NCBI GenBank assembly: GCA_016869145.1
Contig: VGEU01000011.1
Span: forward strand, 1-54,589
From: Alphaproteobacteria bacterium
GTDB lineage: Bacteria > Pseudomonadota > Alphaproteobacteria > MPNO01 > VGEU01
Reading direction: 5' to 3'
DNA: 54,589 nt
Of this stretch, positions 11,165 to 20,763 are shown one piece after another. Numbering within the stretch: the first letter of the stretch is position 1; the number at the start of each line of letters is the position of its first letter. The position numbers and the translations under genes were made by a program. The notes under the pieces are model-generated. The model had not been told where the DNA came from and ran no database searches. It saw only the letters and a list, made by a program, of their open reading frames with translations.

Positions 11165-12066
11165 ACGCGCTTCGCCGCCGCTTCGCGGCCCTCCCCGACT
11201 TCGTCCGCGGCGCGCTCTGGATGACGCTCGCCGCGTTCCTGTTCGCCGCCGCGGCCGCGGCCGTGCGCGGCCTCTCCGCCACCATCCATACCTTCGAGGT
11301 ATCGTTCTTCCGCTGCTTCTTCGGCGTCCTCGTGATGGTGCCATGGCTCTGCCGCGTCCGCCTCGCCGGCGTCAGGACCAGCCGGACGCGGCTCTACATG
11401 GTGCGCGCGGTATTCAGCTGCGCGGCCATGTTCTGCTGGTTCGGCGGGCTGTCGCTCCTGCCGGTCGCCGACGCGACGGCGGTCTCGTTCACGACGCCGC
11501 TGTTCGGCGCGATCGCCGGCATCCTGTTCCTCGGCGAGAAGGGAACGACGCGGATGTGGCTCGCGCTCGCCCTCGGGCTCGCGGGCGCGCTCGTCATGGT
11601 GCGGCCCGGCTTCGCCGCGCTCAATGTCGGCATTCTCCTGGTGATCGGGAGCGGGCTCCTGATCGCGGTCTCGGCGATGATCGTGAAGGAGACCGCGCGC
11701 GCCGATTCGCCCGATCTCGCGGCGTTCTACCAGGCGTTCTACATGATGCCGATCTGTCTCGTCGCGGCCGCCTTCGTGTGGCGTTGGCCGACCGGGGAGG
11801 AGCTCCTGTGGGCGGTCGCGGTGGGGGGATTCTCGACCATCGCGCAGCGTTGCATGGCGCGGGCCTATGTCGCGGCCGACATCAGCGCGGTGCAGCCGTT
11901 CGACTACACGCGGCTGCCGTTCGCGGTCGTGCTCGGCCTCGTCCTGTTCGGCGAGGTGCCCGACATCTGGGCCGGGATCGGCGCGCTGGTGATCTTCCTG
12001 TCGTCGCTGATCGCGGCGCGTCGCCGCTGGGGCAGCGTCACATCCCCTGGCAACCCGCGCGCATGA
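11161..12066 (+). CDS. EamA/DMT-family permease 2
   Basis: A 301-residue paralogue starting at a GTG that overlaps the previous stop. Two EamA halves are seen, with [27 protein letters not shown] and [26 protein letters not shown] as the conserved blocks. The overlap implies translational coupling with permease 1, so the two may be made in equal amounts. Its 3' end overlaps the convergent aldolase gene by 29 bases. The GTG start was chosen for the overlap and because the N-terminus then aligns with its paralogues ([13 protein letters not shown]). Confidence 0.88.
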   Translation: MNALRRRFAALPDFVRGALWMTLAAFLFAAAAAAVRGLSATIHTFEVSFFRCFFGVLVMVPWLCRVRLAGVRTSRTRLYMVRAVFSCAAMFCWFGGLSLLPVADATAVSFTTPLFGAIAGILFLGEKGTTRMWLALALGLAGALVMVRPGFAALNVGILLVIGSGLLIAVSAMIVKETARADSPDLAAFYQAFYMMPICLVAAAFVWRWPTGEELLWAVAVGGFSTIAQRCMARAYVAADISAVQPFDYTRLPFAVVLGLVLFGEVPDIWAGIGALVIFLSSLIAARRRWGSVTSPGNPRA

Positions 12067-12754
12067 CGAAGTATTCCCACGCGCGGTTGAGCGACAAGGG
12101 ACCGAAGATCACCTTCTGGTGCTCCTGGATCTCGCCCGGCGACAGATAGATGACGTTGCCGAGGCGCATCGCCTCCATCTGGAGCCGCGCGTTGACCTGC
12201 ATGTAGACGGCGGTGATCACCGCCTCCTTGATCGTCGCGCCGGTGACGACGCAGCCATGGCCGCGCATCAGCGCGGTGCGGCCGCCGCCGACGAACTCGG
12301 CGAGGTCGCGGCCCTGCGCCATGTTGACGACGAGGAGATTGGTGTCGCCGAACTTGTCGCGGATGTCCCACACCGGGACCTTGTCGCCGATGCTCGCCGC
12401 GACGTGGACGAGCGGGCGGAGCGGCACCGCGGTGACGCCGAACGGGATCACGGCGTGGCTGTGGTTGTGGATCACCGAATGGACGTCGGTGCGCTTCTCG
12501 AACAGCGCGCCGTGGATGTAGCGCTCGGCGTAGGGCGAGCGGTCGCGCGGGTCGATCGCCACGCCGTCGAGGGTGAACTCCATGATGTCGGACAGCGTGA
12601 CGAGCTCGGGGCTCCGCGAGCACGAGATCAGATAGCGCTCCGGGTTGGTCGGATGGCGCACGCTGATATGGCCATAGGCGTCAACGACGCCCTCGCGGGC
12701 GAGGATGCGGTTGGCGATGACGAGCTCGCGCATCGTCGTCAAGAGATCGCTCAT
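12038..12754 (-). CDS. Class II aldolase/adducin family protein
   Basis: The 238-residue protein starts MSDLLTTMRELV and carries the class II aldolase core: GHISVR at about residue 28, a zinc-binding HNHSHAV at about residues 96-102, and a further His in MRGHGCVV. These enzymes cleave phosphorylated or free hydroxy-sugars and sugar acids, and some are decarboxylases; the substrate is not evident. It is the only minus-strand gene inside the DMT array, and it shares a 132-base divergent region with permease 3. A strong GGAGGG site precedes the ATG. Confidence 0.86.
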   Translation of the reverse strand: MSDLLTTMRELVIANRILAREGVVDAYGHISVRHPTNPERYLISCSRSPELVTLSDIMEFTLDGVAIDPRDRSPYAERYIHGALFEKRTDVHSVIHNHSHAVIPFGVTAVPLRPLVHVAASIGDKVPVWDIRDKFGDTNLLVVNMAQGRDLAEFVGGGRTALMRGHGCVVTGATIKEAVITAVYMQVNARLQMEAMRLGNVIYLSPGEIQEHQKVIFGPLSLNRAWEYFVMRAGCQGM

Positions 12755-12784
12755 GGGTCCCCGACCCTCCGTCGTTTCGCCGGC

Positions 12785-12798
12785 TCGTGCTAGCACGA
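12785..12798. promoter_or_regulatory. 14-bp perfect palindrome, candidate operator
   Basis: TCGTGCTAGCACGA reads identically on both strands. It sits 31 bases before the aldolase start and 88 bases before permease 3, in the only sizeable divergent region of the array, so it could control both. No matching regulator gene is in the window. Confidence 0.5.
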
Positions 12799-12886
12799 TT
12801 CGGAGAAGCCGGCGAGGGGCGGGGTCCGGCGACAGGCGGGCCGGCGCTGGCACCGACCCCTGTTTCGCTCTAGACTTGGCCCGGTA

Positions 12887-13825
12887 ATGTCGCTTCTCTC
12901 CCCGGCCGCTGCGGCCTTCAACGCGCTGCCCGGCGCCGTCCGGGCCGGGGTCTGGATGCTGTGCGGCGCCGCCATGTTCGCTGCCATGAGCGGTTGCATC
13001 AAGGCGCTCGAGCCCGACATCCACCCGCTCCAGGCGGCGTTCTTCCGCTCGATCCTCGGCGCCGTCCTGATGCTGCCCTGGCTGCTCCGGACAAGCTCGA
13101 CCATCCTCGGCACCACCCGGCACGGTCTCTATTTCGCCCGTGCGATGGCCTCGACCGCGGCCCAGATCGGCGTCTTCCTGGCCGTCGCATGGATGCCGAT
13201 GGCGGATGCGATCGCGCTCACCTTCACCGCGCCCTTGTTCGTGACGCTCCTCGCCGTGCCGCTCCTCGGCGAGCCGCTCCGCGCGCGGCGCTGGGTCGCG
13301 ACGCTGGTCGGCTTCGCCGGCGTCCTCGTCATCGTGCGGCCCGGCTTCGCCGCGATCGACCCGGTCGCCGCGGCGCCGCTTCTCGGCGCGCTCGGGCTCG
13401 CCTTCGTCTTCATCATCGTCAAGAAGTTGTCGGCGACCGAGCCGACCGAGCGCATCGTCTTCTACATGGTCGCCTACATGGCGCCGATCACGCTGATCCC
13501 GGCGCTGTTCGTGTGGCAGACGCCGGACTGGCACCATCTGCCGTGGATCCTCGGCGTCGCCGTGACGGCGAACCTGGTCCAGTTCTTCATCACCAAGGCC
13601 TATGGCGCGGCGGATGCGAGCGCGGTCGTGCCGTTCGACTTCCTGCGCCTGCCGTTCACGGCGCTGGTCGGCTATCTCGCCTTCGCCCAGGTGCCCGATC
13701 CGTGGACCGGGATCGGCGCCGTCGTCATCTTCGGCGCCTCGCTGTTCGTCGCCGGGCGCGAGGCGAAGGCCGCGCGCCGCGCCGGGCAGGCGGCGGCGGA
13801 TGGCTCGGCGCCCAAGGGCGCATGA
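12887..13825 (+). CDS. EamA/DMT-family permease 3
   Basis: A 312-residue two-domain EamA protein beginning MSLLSPAAAAF, with conserved AFFRSILGAVLMLPWLLR, MPMADAIALTFTAPLF, VRPGFAAID and VPFDFLRLPFTALVGYLAFAQVPDPW. It resembles permease 2 most closely by eye. A TAGACT hexamer lies 11 bases before the ATG, with TGGCAC 17 bases further up, so it may head its own transcript (permeases 3-6 plus TAXI). The C-terminal tail is a charged, Ala-rich cytoplasmic stretch. Substrate unknown. Confidence 0.9.
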   Translation: MSLLSPAAAAFNALPGAVRAGVWMLCGAAMFAAMSGCIKALEPDIHPLQAAFFRSILGAVLMLPWLLRTSSTILGTTRHGLYFARAMASTAAQIGVFLAVAWMPMADAIALTFTAPLFVTLLAVPLLGEPLRARRWVATLVGFAGVLVIVRPGFAAIDPVAAAPLLGALGLAFVFIIVKKLSATEPTERIVFYMVAYMAPITLIPALFVWQTPDWHHLPWILGVAVTANLVQFFITKAYGAADASAVVPFDFLRLPFTALVGYLAFAQVPDPWTGIGAVVIFGASLFVAGREAKAARRAGQAAADGSAPKGA

Positions 13826-13832
13826 GGCGACG

Positions 13833-14771
13833 ATGGCTGAGCCGCCGGCCGCCTGGAGCGCGTTCATCGTCCGCTGGGGGCGGCTCTCGCCGAATGCGCG
13901 CGCGACCGTCCTCGTCCTCGTCGGCTCGGTCTTCTTCGCCCTCAACGACACGGTCGTGAAGGTGCTCGGCCTCACCCAGCACCCGGTGCAGATGGGTTTC
14001 TTCCGCTATGTCTTCGGCTTCCTGTTCCTGCTGCCGACATTTCTCCGCCATTCGCTCGACACCTATGCGACGCGCCGCCTGCCGATCCATCTCGGCCGTG
14101 CGGTGATCGCGGGCCTCGGCCAGGTCGGTCTCTATTACGCCGTCATCCACATGTATCTCGCCGACGTGACGGCGATCGCGTTCTCGCGTCCCTTGTTCCT
14201 CACCGTGCTCGCGGTCCTCTTTCTCGGCGAGGTGGTGAACGGGCGGCGCTGGTCGGCGACGGCGGTCGGCTTCGTCGGGGTGCTGATCATGGTCCGCCCC
14301 GGCTCGCACGGGCTCGACTGGACGGCGCTGATCGCGGTCGGCTCGTCGTGCCTGTTCGCGATCGGGCTACTTCTCGTGCGCTACATGGCGCGCACCGAGC
14401 CGGCGCACCGCATCCTCTTCTACTATCACGTCGGCAGCGCCGCGGTGATGCTCGGTCCCGCGCTCTGGTTCTGGACCGATCCGACGCCCGCCGAATGGGG
14501 CATGCTGTTCCTGGTCAGCGCCTTCACGACACTCGGCATGGTCTGCTTCGTACGCGGCTTCATGATGGGCGAGGCCTCGATCGTCGGGCCGATGGAATAT
14601 GTGCGCCTCGTCTATGCAGCGCTCCTCGGCTATTTCCTGTTCGCCGAGGTGCCCGACATCTGGACCGGGATCGGCGCGCTCGTGATCATCGCGGCGACGA
14701 TCACGATCGCCCGCCTCGAGGCGCGCGATGCGCGTCGCAAGGGCGTCAACTACCGCGCGAGCGTCGGCTGA
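13833..14771 (+). CDS. EamA/DMT-family permease 4
   Basis: A 312-residue paralogue starting MAEPPAAWSAF, 7 bases after the previous stop. The first half contains ALNDTVVKVLGLTQHPVQMGFFRY and the second GPMEYVRLVYAALLGYFLFAEVPDIW. The central segment lacks the RPGF variant and reads RPGSHGLD. Ten hydrophobic segments are expected. The stop codon shares one base with the next ATG (TGATG). The start was chosen because it restores the N-terminal length of the paralogues; the longer frame upstream lies inside permease 3. Confidence 0.9.
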   Translation: MAEPPAAWSAFIVRWGRLSPNARATVLVLVGSVFFALNDTVVKVLGLTQHPVQMGFFRYVFGFLFLLPTFLRHSLDTYATRRLPIHLGRAVIAGLGQVGLYYAVIHMYLADVTAIAFSRPLFLTVLAVLFLGEVVNGRRWSATAVGFVGVLIMVRPGSHGLDWTALIAVGSSCLFAIGLLLVRYMARTEPAHRILFYYHVGSAAVMLGPALWFWTDPTPAEWGMLFLVSAFTTLGMVCFVRGFMMGEASIVGPMEYVRLVYAALLGYFLFAEVPDIWTGIGALVIIAATITIARLEARDARRKGVNYRASVG

Positions 14772-15685
14772 TGGGCGCGCTCCTCCGCCCCGTCACCGCG
14801 GCTTGGCTAAGCCTCCCGCCCAATACACGCGGCGCGATCTGGATTCTCCTCTACACGTCGAACTTCGCCGCCGCTGACGCGCTCGCGAAGCTCCTCGCCA
14901 AGGACATGTCGATCTACCAGATCGCCTTCGTCCGCTACGCGATCAGCCTCCTCCTCCTCGCGCCGGTCGTCCTCCATCTCGGGATCGACACGCTCCGGAC
15001 GACGCGCCCGGTGATGCACGTGATCCGCGCGACGCTCTCCAACGTGTCGCAGATCCTGGTCTATTTCGCGCTGACCCGGATGGCGCTCGCGGACGCGACG
15101 GCGATCACCTTCACGCGGCCTCTGTTCGTCGTCGTCCTCGCCGTCCTGTTCCTCGGCGAGCGGGTGAGCTGGCGGCGCGCGCTCGCGACCGCGATCGGCT
15201 TCTCGGGCGTCCTGTTCATGGTGCCGACGAGCGGGCCGGCGATCGATCTCGGCGCGCTCTCCGCGCTTGCGAGCGCGCTCGTCTTCGCCACGGTCCTTGT
15301 CATGGTCCGCTTCTATTCGAGCGAGCCGCCGATCCGCTTCATCGTCTATTATCACGCGATCGGCGCGATCATGTTCCTGCCGCCGGCGGTCGCGACCTGG
15401 ACCGAGCCGACGGCCGACCACTATGCCCTTCTCGTGCTCACCGCCATGCTCGCGACCTGCGCCCAGACCTACGGCATCCGCGCCTATCACGTCGGCATGT
15501 CGAGCGTGGTCGGGCCGTTCGAATATTCGCGTCTCCTCTTCGCGGCCGTGATCGGCTATCTGATGTTCGCCGAATTCCCCGACGCGCTCGGGATCCTGGG
15601 GGCCGCCATCATCGTCGCCTGCACGCTCTATAACGCCCGCCGCCAGGCCTACGAGGCGCGCAAGGCCGGGGCGGGCGACCGATGA
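14771..15685 (+). CDS. EamA/DMT-family permease 5
   Basis: The 304-residue product begins MGALLRPVTAAW. Conserved blocks include AKDMSIYQIAFVRYAISLL, ALADATAITFTRPLF, FLGERVSW and GPFEYSRLLFAAVIGYLMFAEFPDAL. It is most like permease 4, suggesting a local duplication. It is coupled on both sides: TGATG upstream and ATGA downstream. Its first-half end reads FMVPTSGP instead of the RPGF of the others. Inner-membrane small-molecule carrier of unknown substrate. Confidence 0.9.
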   Translation: MGALLRPVTAAWLSLPPNTRGAIWILLYTSNFAAADALAKLLAKDMSIYQIAFVRYAISLLLLAPVVLHLGIDTLRTTRPVMHVIRATLSNVSQILVYFALTRMALADATAITFTRPLFVVVLAVLFLGERVSWRRALATAIGFSGVLFMVPTSGPAIDLGALSALASALVFATVLVMVRFYSSEPPIRFIVYYHAIGAIMFLPPAVATWTEPTADHYALLVLTAMLATCAQTYGIRAYHVGMSSVVGPFEYSRLLFAAVIGYLMFAEFPDALGILGAAIIVACTLYNARRQAYEARKAGAGDR

Positions 15686-16578
15686 CGGCCGACGCAAGCG
15701 CCGCGCGCCGCCACGACACGCGCCGGGGCATCATCCTCATCTGCTTCTGCTTCATCTGCTTCGGCTTCCTCGATGCGAGCGTGAAGGTCCTCGCCGAGAC
15801 CTACGACGTTATCCAGATCATCTGGGCGCGCTACACCTTCCACGGCCTCATCTTCCTCGCGATCTTCTCGCGTCTGCCGATGCGCCGGCTGTTCGCGACG
15901 CGCCATCTCGGGCTCCAGCTCGCGCGCTCCTGCCTGATGCTTCTCGGCGCCATCCTCTTCTTCAACGCGCTCCGCTTCCTGCCGCTCGCCGAGGCGATCT
16001 CGATCTCGTTCGTGGCGCCGCTCATCGTGACCGCGCTCTCGATTCCGATCCTCGGCGAGAAGGTCGGCATCCGGCGCTGGTCGGCGATCATCGTCGGTTT
16101 CCTCGGCGTCCTCGTCATCATCCGCCCGGGCGCGGGCGTGATACACTGGGCGGCGGTGCTGTCGCTCGGGATGGCGGTCTGCTTCGCGTTCTACCAGATA
16201 CTGACCCGCATCGTCGGGCGCGACGACGATGCGCGCACCAGCCTCTTCTACACCTGGACGGTGCCGGTCGTGGCGACGACGCTCGCCCTTCCCTTCGTGT
16301 GGCAGCCGCCCGATCTCTTCGGTTGGTGCCTGATGATCGGCGCTGGTTTCTTCGGCGGGTTCGGTCACTTCCTCTTGATCAAGGCCTACGAGCATGGGCC
16401 GGCCTCGCTGCTCGCGCCCTTCGCCTATTCCCAGCTCATCTGGATGACGCTCCTCGGGTTCGTCATTTTCGGCGATCTTCCCGATCACTGGACGATCGTC
16501 GGCGCGGCGATCGTGATCGGGAGCGGGCTCTACATGTTCCACCGCGAGGCGAAGCGCGCTGCGGGCGAGGCGGATTGA
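15682..16578 (+). CDS. EamA/DMT-family permease 6
   Basis: A 298-residue paralogue starting MTADASAARR, overlapping permease 5 by 4 bases. It is the most divergent of the six: the second half reads KAYEHGPASLLAPFAYSQLIWMTLLGFVIFGDLPDHW, a pattern closer to the widespread RarD/RhaT-type alphaproteobacterial EamA proteins. LSIPILGEKVG and IRPGAGVIHW mark the first-half end. The gene is followed after 11 bases by the TAXI binding-protein gene, so both are probably on one message. Confidence 0.9.
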   Translation: MTADASAARRHDTRRGIILICFCFICFGFLDASVKVLAETYDVIQIIWARYTFHGLIFLAIFSRLPMRRLFATRHLGLQLARSCLMLLGAILFFNALRFLPLAEAISISFVAPLIVTALSIPILGEKVGIRRWSAIIVGFLGVLVIIRPGAGVIHWAAVLSLGMAVCFAFYQILTRIVGRDDDARTSLFYTWTVPVVATTLALPFVWQPPDLFGWCLMIGAGFFGGFGHFLLIKAYEHGPASLLAPFAYSQLIWMTLLGFVIFGDLPDHWTIVGAAIVIGSGLYMFHREAKRAAGEAD

Positions 16579-16589
16579 GGGAGGACGGC

Positions 16590-17519
16590 ATGCGGCGGCT
16601 CGCGCTCATCCTCGTCCTCGCGCTGGTCGCGGCGCTCGGCCCGGTGCGGGTCCCGACCGCGCTTGCCGCCGAGGCCGCTTCCGGCCTCGCCGCGACGCGC
16701 GCCGGCATCCTCCGCCAGACCGCCAACGCGCTCGTGCGCACGCTCGCCGAGGACGGCATCCGGCTCCGCGTCGAGCCGTTCGTCACGACGCAGCAATACA
16801 TCCCCGTCGTCGACGCCGGGCGCGTGCCGTTCGCGATCTCGAATGCGATGGAATACGAGATGGCGGTCGCCGGCAGCGGGCTCTCGGCGGGCCGGCCGGC
16901 GCACAATCTCCGCCTCGTCGCGCGGCTGATGACCTGGCGGATCGGCTTCGTCGCGCCGCTCGCCGGCGACATCCGGACGGCGGCGGGCCTCGCCGGGCGT
17001 CGCGTGCCGGCCGGGTTCGACAACGCGCCGCTCTATCGCTGGCTCGTCGCCGCGATGCTGGCCGCGGGTGCGGTGCCCGAGTCCGCGGTCGTTCCGGTGG
17101 CGGTCGGCTCGCTCCAGGCGCAGTGGCTCGCCTTCCGCGAGGGCCGCATCGACGTCGCCGTCGTCCAGCCCGGCTCGGCCGTCGCGCGCGAGCTCGCGGA
17201 CGCGCTGCCCGACGGCTTGCGCTTTCTCGCCATGCCGACCGATGCGCGCGCGGTCGTGCCGGGCATCGCGCTCGAGCGTGCGGCCGGGGCCGAGCCGGTG
17301 TTCATGTCCTACCCGATCCTCCTCTGGGCCCACCGCGCGGTGCCGGACGAGACCGTCCACGCGCTCGTCCGCGCGCTCCACCGCGCCGAGGCGAGGCTCC
17401 GGGCGAGCGGGGGGCCGTGGTCGGGCTTCCGTGCCGCGGCGATCGCCGATCACGCCGGCCCCGCCGTCCATCCCGGCGCGGCGCGCTATTTCCGCGAGGC
17501 CGGACTCGGCCCGCGCTGA
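16590..17519 (+). CDS. TAXI-family TRAP transporter solute-binding protein (orphan)
   Basis: The 309-residue protein has a signal peptide (RR then a 17-residue hydrophobic run, cleavage likely after TALA near residue 26) and so acts in the periplasm. The mature part follows the TAXI-TRAP layout, including NAMEYEMAVAGSG, VAVGSLQAQWLAFREGRIDVAVVQPG and the C-terminal HPGAARYFREAGL. TAXI proteins normally serve fused DctQM membrane proteins; none is encoded here. Instead it lies 11 bases after permease 6, behind a GGGAGGA ribosome site. It may bind organic acids or amino acids, but the ligand is unknown. Confidence 0.82.
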   Translation: MRRLALILVLALVAALGPVRVPTALAAEAASGLAATRAGILRQTANALVRTLAEDGIRLRVEPFVTTQQYIPVVDAGRVPFAISNAMEYEMAVAGSGLSAGRPAHNLRLVARLMTWRIGFVAPLAGDIRTAAGLAGRRVPAGFDNAPLYRWLVAAMLAAGAVPESAVVPVAVGSLQAQWLAFREGRIDVAVVQPGSAVARELADALPDGLRFLAMPTDARAVVPGIALERAAGAEPVFMSYPILLWAHRAVPDETVHALVRALHRAEARLRASGGPWSGFRAAAIADHAGPAVHPGAARYFREAGLGPR

Positions 17520-17523
17520 GCGC

Positions 17524-17826
17524 TCAGCCGGCGCGCCGTCCGGCGATCCGGTCGATGAACCGCGCCAGCGCGATGTCGCGCTCGCTCACCCCGCCCGCAT
17601 CGTGGGTCGCGAGCGTCACCTCGACGCGGTTGTAGACATTGAACCACTCCGGGTGGTGATCCATCTTCTCCGCCATCAGCGCGACACGGCTCATGAACGC
17701 GAACGCCTCGTTGAAGTCTTTGAAGCGGAGCGTCTTGCAGATCGCGCTCCGCCCGCGCACCTTGCTCCAGCCTTTGAGGCGGGCGAGCGCGGCGTCGACC
17801 GCGCGCGGCGAAAGCTTCTCGACCAT
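17524..17826 (-). CDS. phhB: Pterin-4a-carbinolamine dehydratase
   Basis: The 100-residue protein begins [10 protein letters not shown] and contains [29 protein letters not shown], cut here to the core signature [10 protein letters not shown] (residues 52-61) with the catalytic His pair. The enzyme dehydrates 4a-hydroxytetrahydrobiopterin to recycle pterin cofactor after aromatic amino-acid hydroxylation. No phenylalanine hydroxylase is nearby. A good AGGAGG site precedes the ATG, which fixes the start; the longer frame upstream is opposite another gene. Convergent with the TAXI gene with only 4 bases between. Confidence 0.92.
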   Translation of the reverse strand: MVEKLSPRAVDAALARLKGWSKVRGRSAICKTLRFKDFNEAFAFMSRVALMAEKMDHHPEWFNVYNRVEVTLATHDAGGVSERDIALARFIDRIAGRRAG

Positions 17827-17871
17827 GGTGGCGTCCTCCTCGTCTCGTCGGGGCGCCCGCGCGCGCGAGGC

Positions 17872-17900
17872 TTGGTCGCGAGGCCAAGCCGCGCTATGAC
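17872..17900 (+). promoter_or_regulatory. Putative promoter of the zincin gene, leaderless layout
   Basis: TTGGTC (17872-17877) and TATGAC (17895-17900) with an ideal 17-base spacer. The ATG at 17908 begins 8 bases after the end of the -10 box, so the mRNA would start at or just before the codon. This layout is the main reason for choosing 17908 over the ATG at 17896, which lies inside the -10 box. Confidence 0.45.
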
Positions 17901-17907
17901 TCGGGCG

Positions 17908-18312
17908 ATGGACACGGTCTATACCACGGCCCCCTCGCTCGCCGATATCGAGGCGCTGGCCAAGGAGGCCTTCGCGACGATCCCCGATCGGCTGCGTCGC
18001 CACGCGGCGGGCGTCGTGATCCACGTCGTCGAGTTTCCCGACGAGGCGACCGAACAGGACATGGCGCTCGAATCGCCGTTCGACCTGCTCGGCCTCTATC
18101 GCGGCACCCCGGTCGGGCTCAAGAGCGTCGGCGATGCGCCCAACGACGTCGACCGCGTCTTTCTGTACCGCCGGCCGCTCCTCGACTACTGGTGCGAATC
18201 GGGCGAGGACTTGCGCCATTTGATCCGCCACGTGCTGATCCACGAGATCGGCCACCATTTCGGCTTCAGCGACGCCGACATGGAACGGATCGAGGCGGAA
18301 GAGGCGTTCTAG
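17908..18312 (+). CDS. Metallopeptidase family protein (zincin, possible proteasome-type minimal protease)
   Basis: The 134-residue protein begins [10 protein letters not shown] and ends with [31 protein letters not shown] is the zinc-binding HExxH motif followed by the extra His and Asp typical of the small zincin_1 family. [12 protein letters not shown] and [11 protein letters not shown] in the middle match family members. The physiological substrate is not known. An in-frame ATG 12 bases upstream would add MTRA but falls inside the apparent -10 box. Followed after 10 bases by the Lon-like gene, likely the same message. Confidence 0.82.
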   Translation: MDTVYTTAPSLADIEALAKEAFATIPDRLRRHAAGVVIHVVEFPDEATEQDMALESPFDLLGLYRGTPVGLKSVGDAPNDVDRVFLYRRPLLDYWCESGEDLRHLIRHVLIHEIGHHFGFSDADMERIEAEEAF

Positions 18313-18322
18313 GTCGAACGAC

Positions 18323-20758
18323 ATGGCGGGACCCGTCGCACCGCTCGCCGCCGACGCGCTCTATCGCTGCTGCGACGCAGCGACGCTCCCGTTCGAGACC
18401 ACCGACGCGCTCCCCGATCTCGACGGCCCGCTCGGCCAGGAGCGCGCGGTCGAGGCGCTGCGCTTCGGCACCGGCATGGCGCACCACGACTACAACATCT
18501 TCGTCCTCGGCCCGCCCGGCACCGGCAAGCACACCCTCGTCCGCCGCTTCCTCGAGGCCCGCGGCGCGACCCGCCCGGCGCCGAAGGACTGGTGCTACGT
18601 CAACAACTTCGCCGAGCCGCATCGGCCGCGCGCGCTCGACCTGCCGCCCGGCCGGGGCAAGGGCCTGCGCGCCGGCATGGAACGTCTGCTCGACGAGCTC
18701 AAGGCTGCGATCCCCGCCGCGTTCGAGAGCGACGACTACCGCACCCGCCGTCAGGCGATCGAGGAGGAGGCCAAGGAGCGCAACGAGAAGACCTTCAACG
18801 CGCTCCAGGAGCGCGCCAACACCCGCATCGCGCTCGTCCGCACGCCGATGGGGCTCGCCTTCGCGCCGATGCAGAGGGGCGAGGTGGTCACGCCGGAGGC
18901 GTTCCGCCAGTGGCCCGACGAGGCGCAGGAGAAGGTGCGCCAGACGATCGGCGAGCTCGAGCGCGAGCTGCAGGACATCCTCGGCCAGGTGCCGCAATGG
19001 GAGCGCGAGCAACACGAGCGGCTGCGCGCGCTCAACAAGGACATCGCGACCCATGTCGTCGGCCGCCTCACCGCCGAGCTCCGGGTGCGCCATGACGGGC
19101 TCGCCGAGATGCTCCTGTGGCTCGGCGAGGTCGAGGCCGACGTCGTCGACAATGTCGAGGACTTCATCGCGCGCGAGCCGAGCCCGCCCGAGATCGCCCA
19201 GGCGCTCGCCACCGGCCGGCCGGCCGGCAACCGGCCGTCGTTCCGCCGCTATCAGGTCAACGTCGTCATCGATCACGGCGAGAACGGCCACGCGCCCGTC
19301 GTCCACGCCGACAATCCGACTCAGCCGCTCCTCATGGGCCGGATCGAGCACATCGCCCAGTTCGGCGCGCTGGTGACCGACTTCAACCTGATCAAGCCGG
19401 GCGCGCTGCACGCCGCCAATGGCGGCTATGTCATGATCGACGCCGAGAAGCTCCTGATGCAGCCCTTCGCGTGGGAGCAGTTGAAGCGCGCGCTCCGCTC
19501 GCGCGACCTCCGCATTCAGAGCCCGTACGAGGCGCTCGGCATGTCCAGCACCGTCTCGCTCGAGCCCGAGCCGATCCCGCTCGATCTCAAGGTCGTCCTC
19601 CTCGGCGACCGCCAGATCTACTATCTCCTCGCCGCCTAAGGCCCCGAATTCCTCGAGCTGTTCAAGGTCGAGGTCGACTTCGACGACCGGGTGGCGCGCG
19701 ATGCGACGACGACGCTGCGCTTTGCCCGCCTCGTCGCAACGCTCGCGCGCTCGTTCGGGACCAAGCCCCTCGATCGCGACGCGGTCGGGCGCGTCGTCGA
19801 GTACGCGGCGCGGCTCGCCGGCGATTCCGAGCGTCTCACGCTCCACATCCGGACCATCGCCGATCTCCTGCGCGAGGCCGACTACTGGCGCAGCGAGAAC
19901 GGGCGCGCGGTGATCGGGCGGGCCGACGTCGAGACCGCCATCGAGGCCGCGATCCGGCGCTCCGACCGCATCCGCAGCCGCGACCGCGAGGAGATCGTGC
20001 GCGGCACGATCAAGATCGACACCGAGGGCGCGGTGGTCGGCCAGGTCAACGCGCTCTCGGTGCTCCAGATCGGCCAGTTCGCCTTCGGCCGGCCGAGCCG
20101 CATCACCGCCGTCGTCCGCCTCGGACGCGGCGAGGTCGTCGACATCGAGCGCGAAGTGAAGCTCGGCGGGCCGCTCCACTCCAAGGGCGTGATGATCCTG
20201 GCCGGCTTCCTCGGCCAGCGCTATGGCCGCGACCGCCCGCTCGCGCTCTCGGCGAGCCTCGTGTTCGAGCAGTCCTATGGCGGCATCGACGGCGACAGCG
20301 CGTCCTCGACCGAGCTCTACGCCCTCCTCTCCGCGCTCGCCGAGGCGCCGATCGGCCAGTCGTTCGCGGTCACGGGTTCGGTCAACCAGCGCGGCGAGGT
20401 GCAGGCGATCGGCGGCGTCAACGAGAAGATCGAGGGCTTCTTCGATCTCTGCGCCGCGCGCGGGCTCGACGGTCGCCAGGGCGTCCTGATCCCGGCCGCC
20501 AACGTCAAGCACCTGATGCTCCGGCGCGACGTGGTCGAGGCGGTTGCGGCCGCACGGTTCCGCATCTTTCCGATCGAGACGATCGACCAGGGGATCGAGG
20601 TCCTGACCGGAATCGCGGCGGGCGCGGCCGACCCATCGGGCGCCTATCCCGCCGATACGATCAACGGCCGCGTCGCCGCCCGGCTCGCCGCCTTCGCCGA
20701 GAGCGCGAAGCGCTACGCCGGCACCGGCGGCGATGCGGCCCGCCGCGACGGAGCGTGA
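18323..20758 (+). pseudogene. Lon-like AAA+ protease gene interrupted by an in-frame TAA
   Basis: The reading frame encodes an 811-codon Lon-related protease with a stop at codon 439 (19637-19639). The first part has the P-loop GPPGTGKH (residues 63-70) and a long coiled-coil insertion (about 140-240). After the TAA the same frame continues with GPEFLELFKVEVDFDDRV and the protease domain, with predicted catalytic Ser659 in GDSAS and Lys702 in NEKIEG. Nothing else is damaged. A TAC or TAT (Tyr) to TAA change would explain it. A GTG at 19691 could restart a 355-residue protease fragment. Annotated as broken, but read-through or a sequencing error is possible. Confidence 0.82.
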
Positions 20759-20763
20759 GCGCG

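Noticed and set aside
10115-11344. N-terminal extension of the acetoacetate-CoA ligase frame across the DMT genes
   Set aside because: Low-complexity Arg/Glu-rich sequence opposite real DMT genes; the family N-terminus starts at the ATG at 10114.
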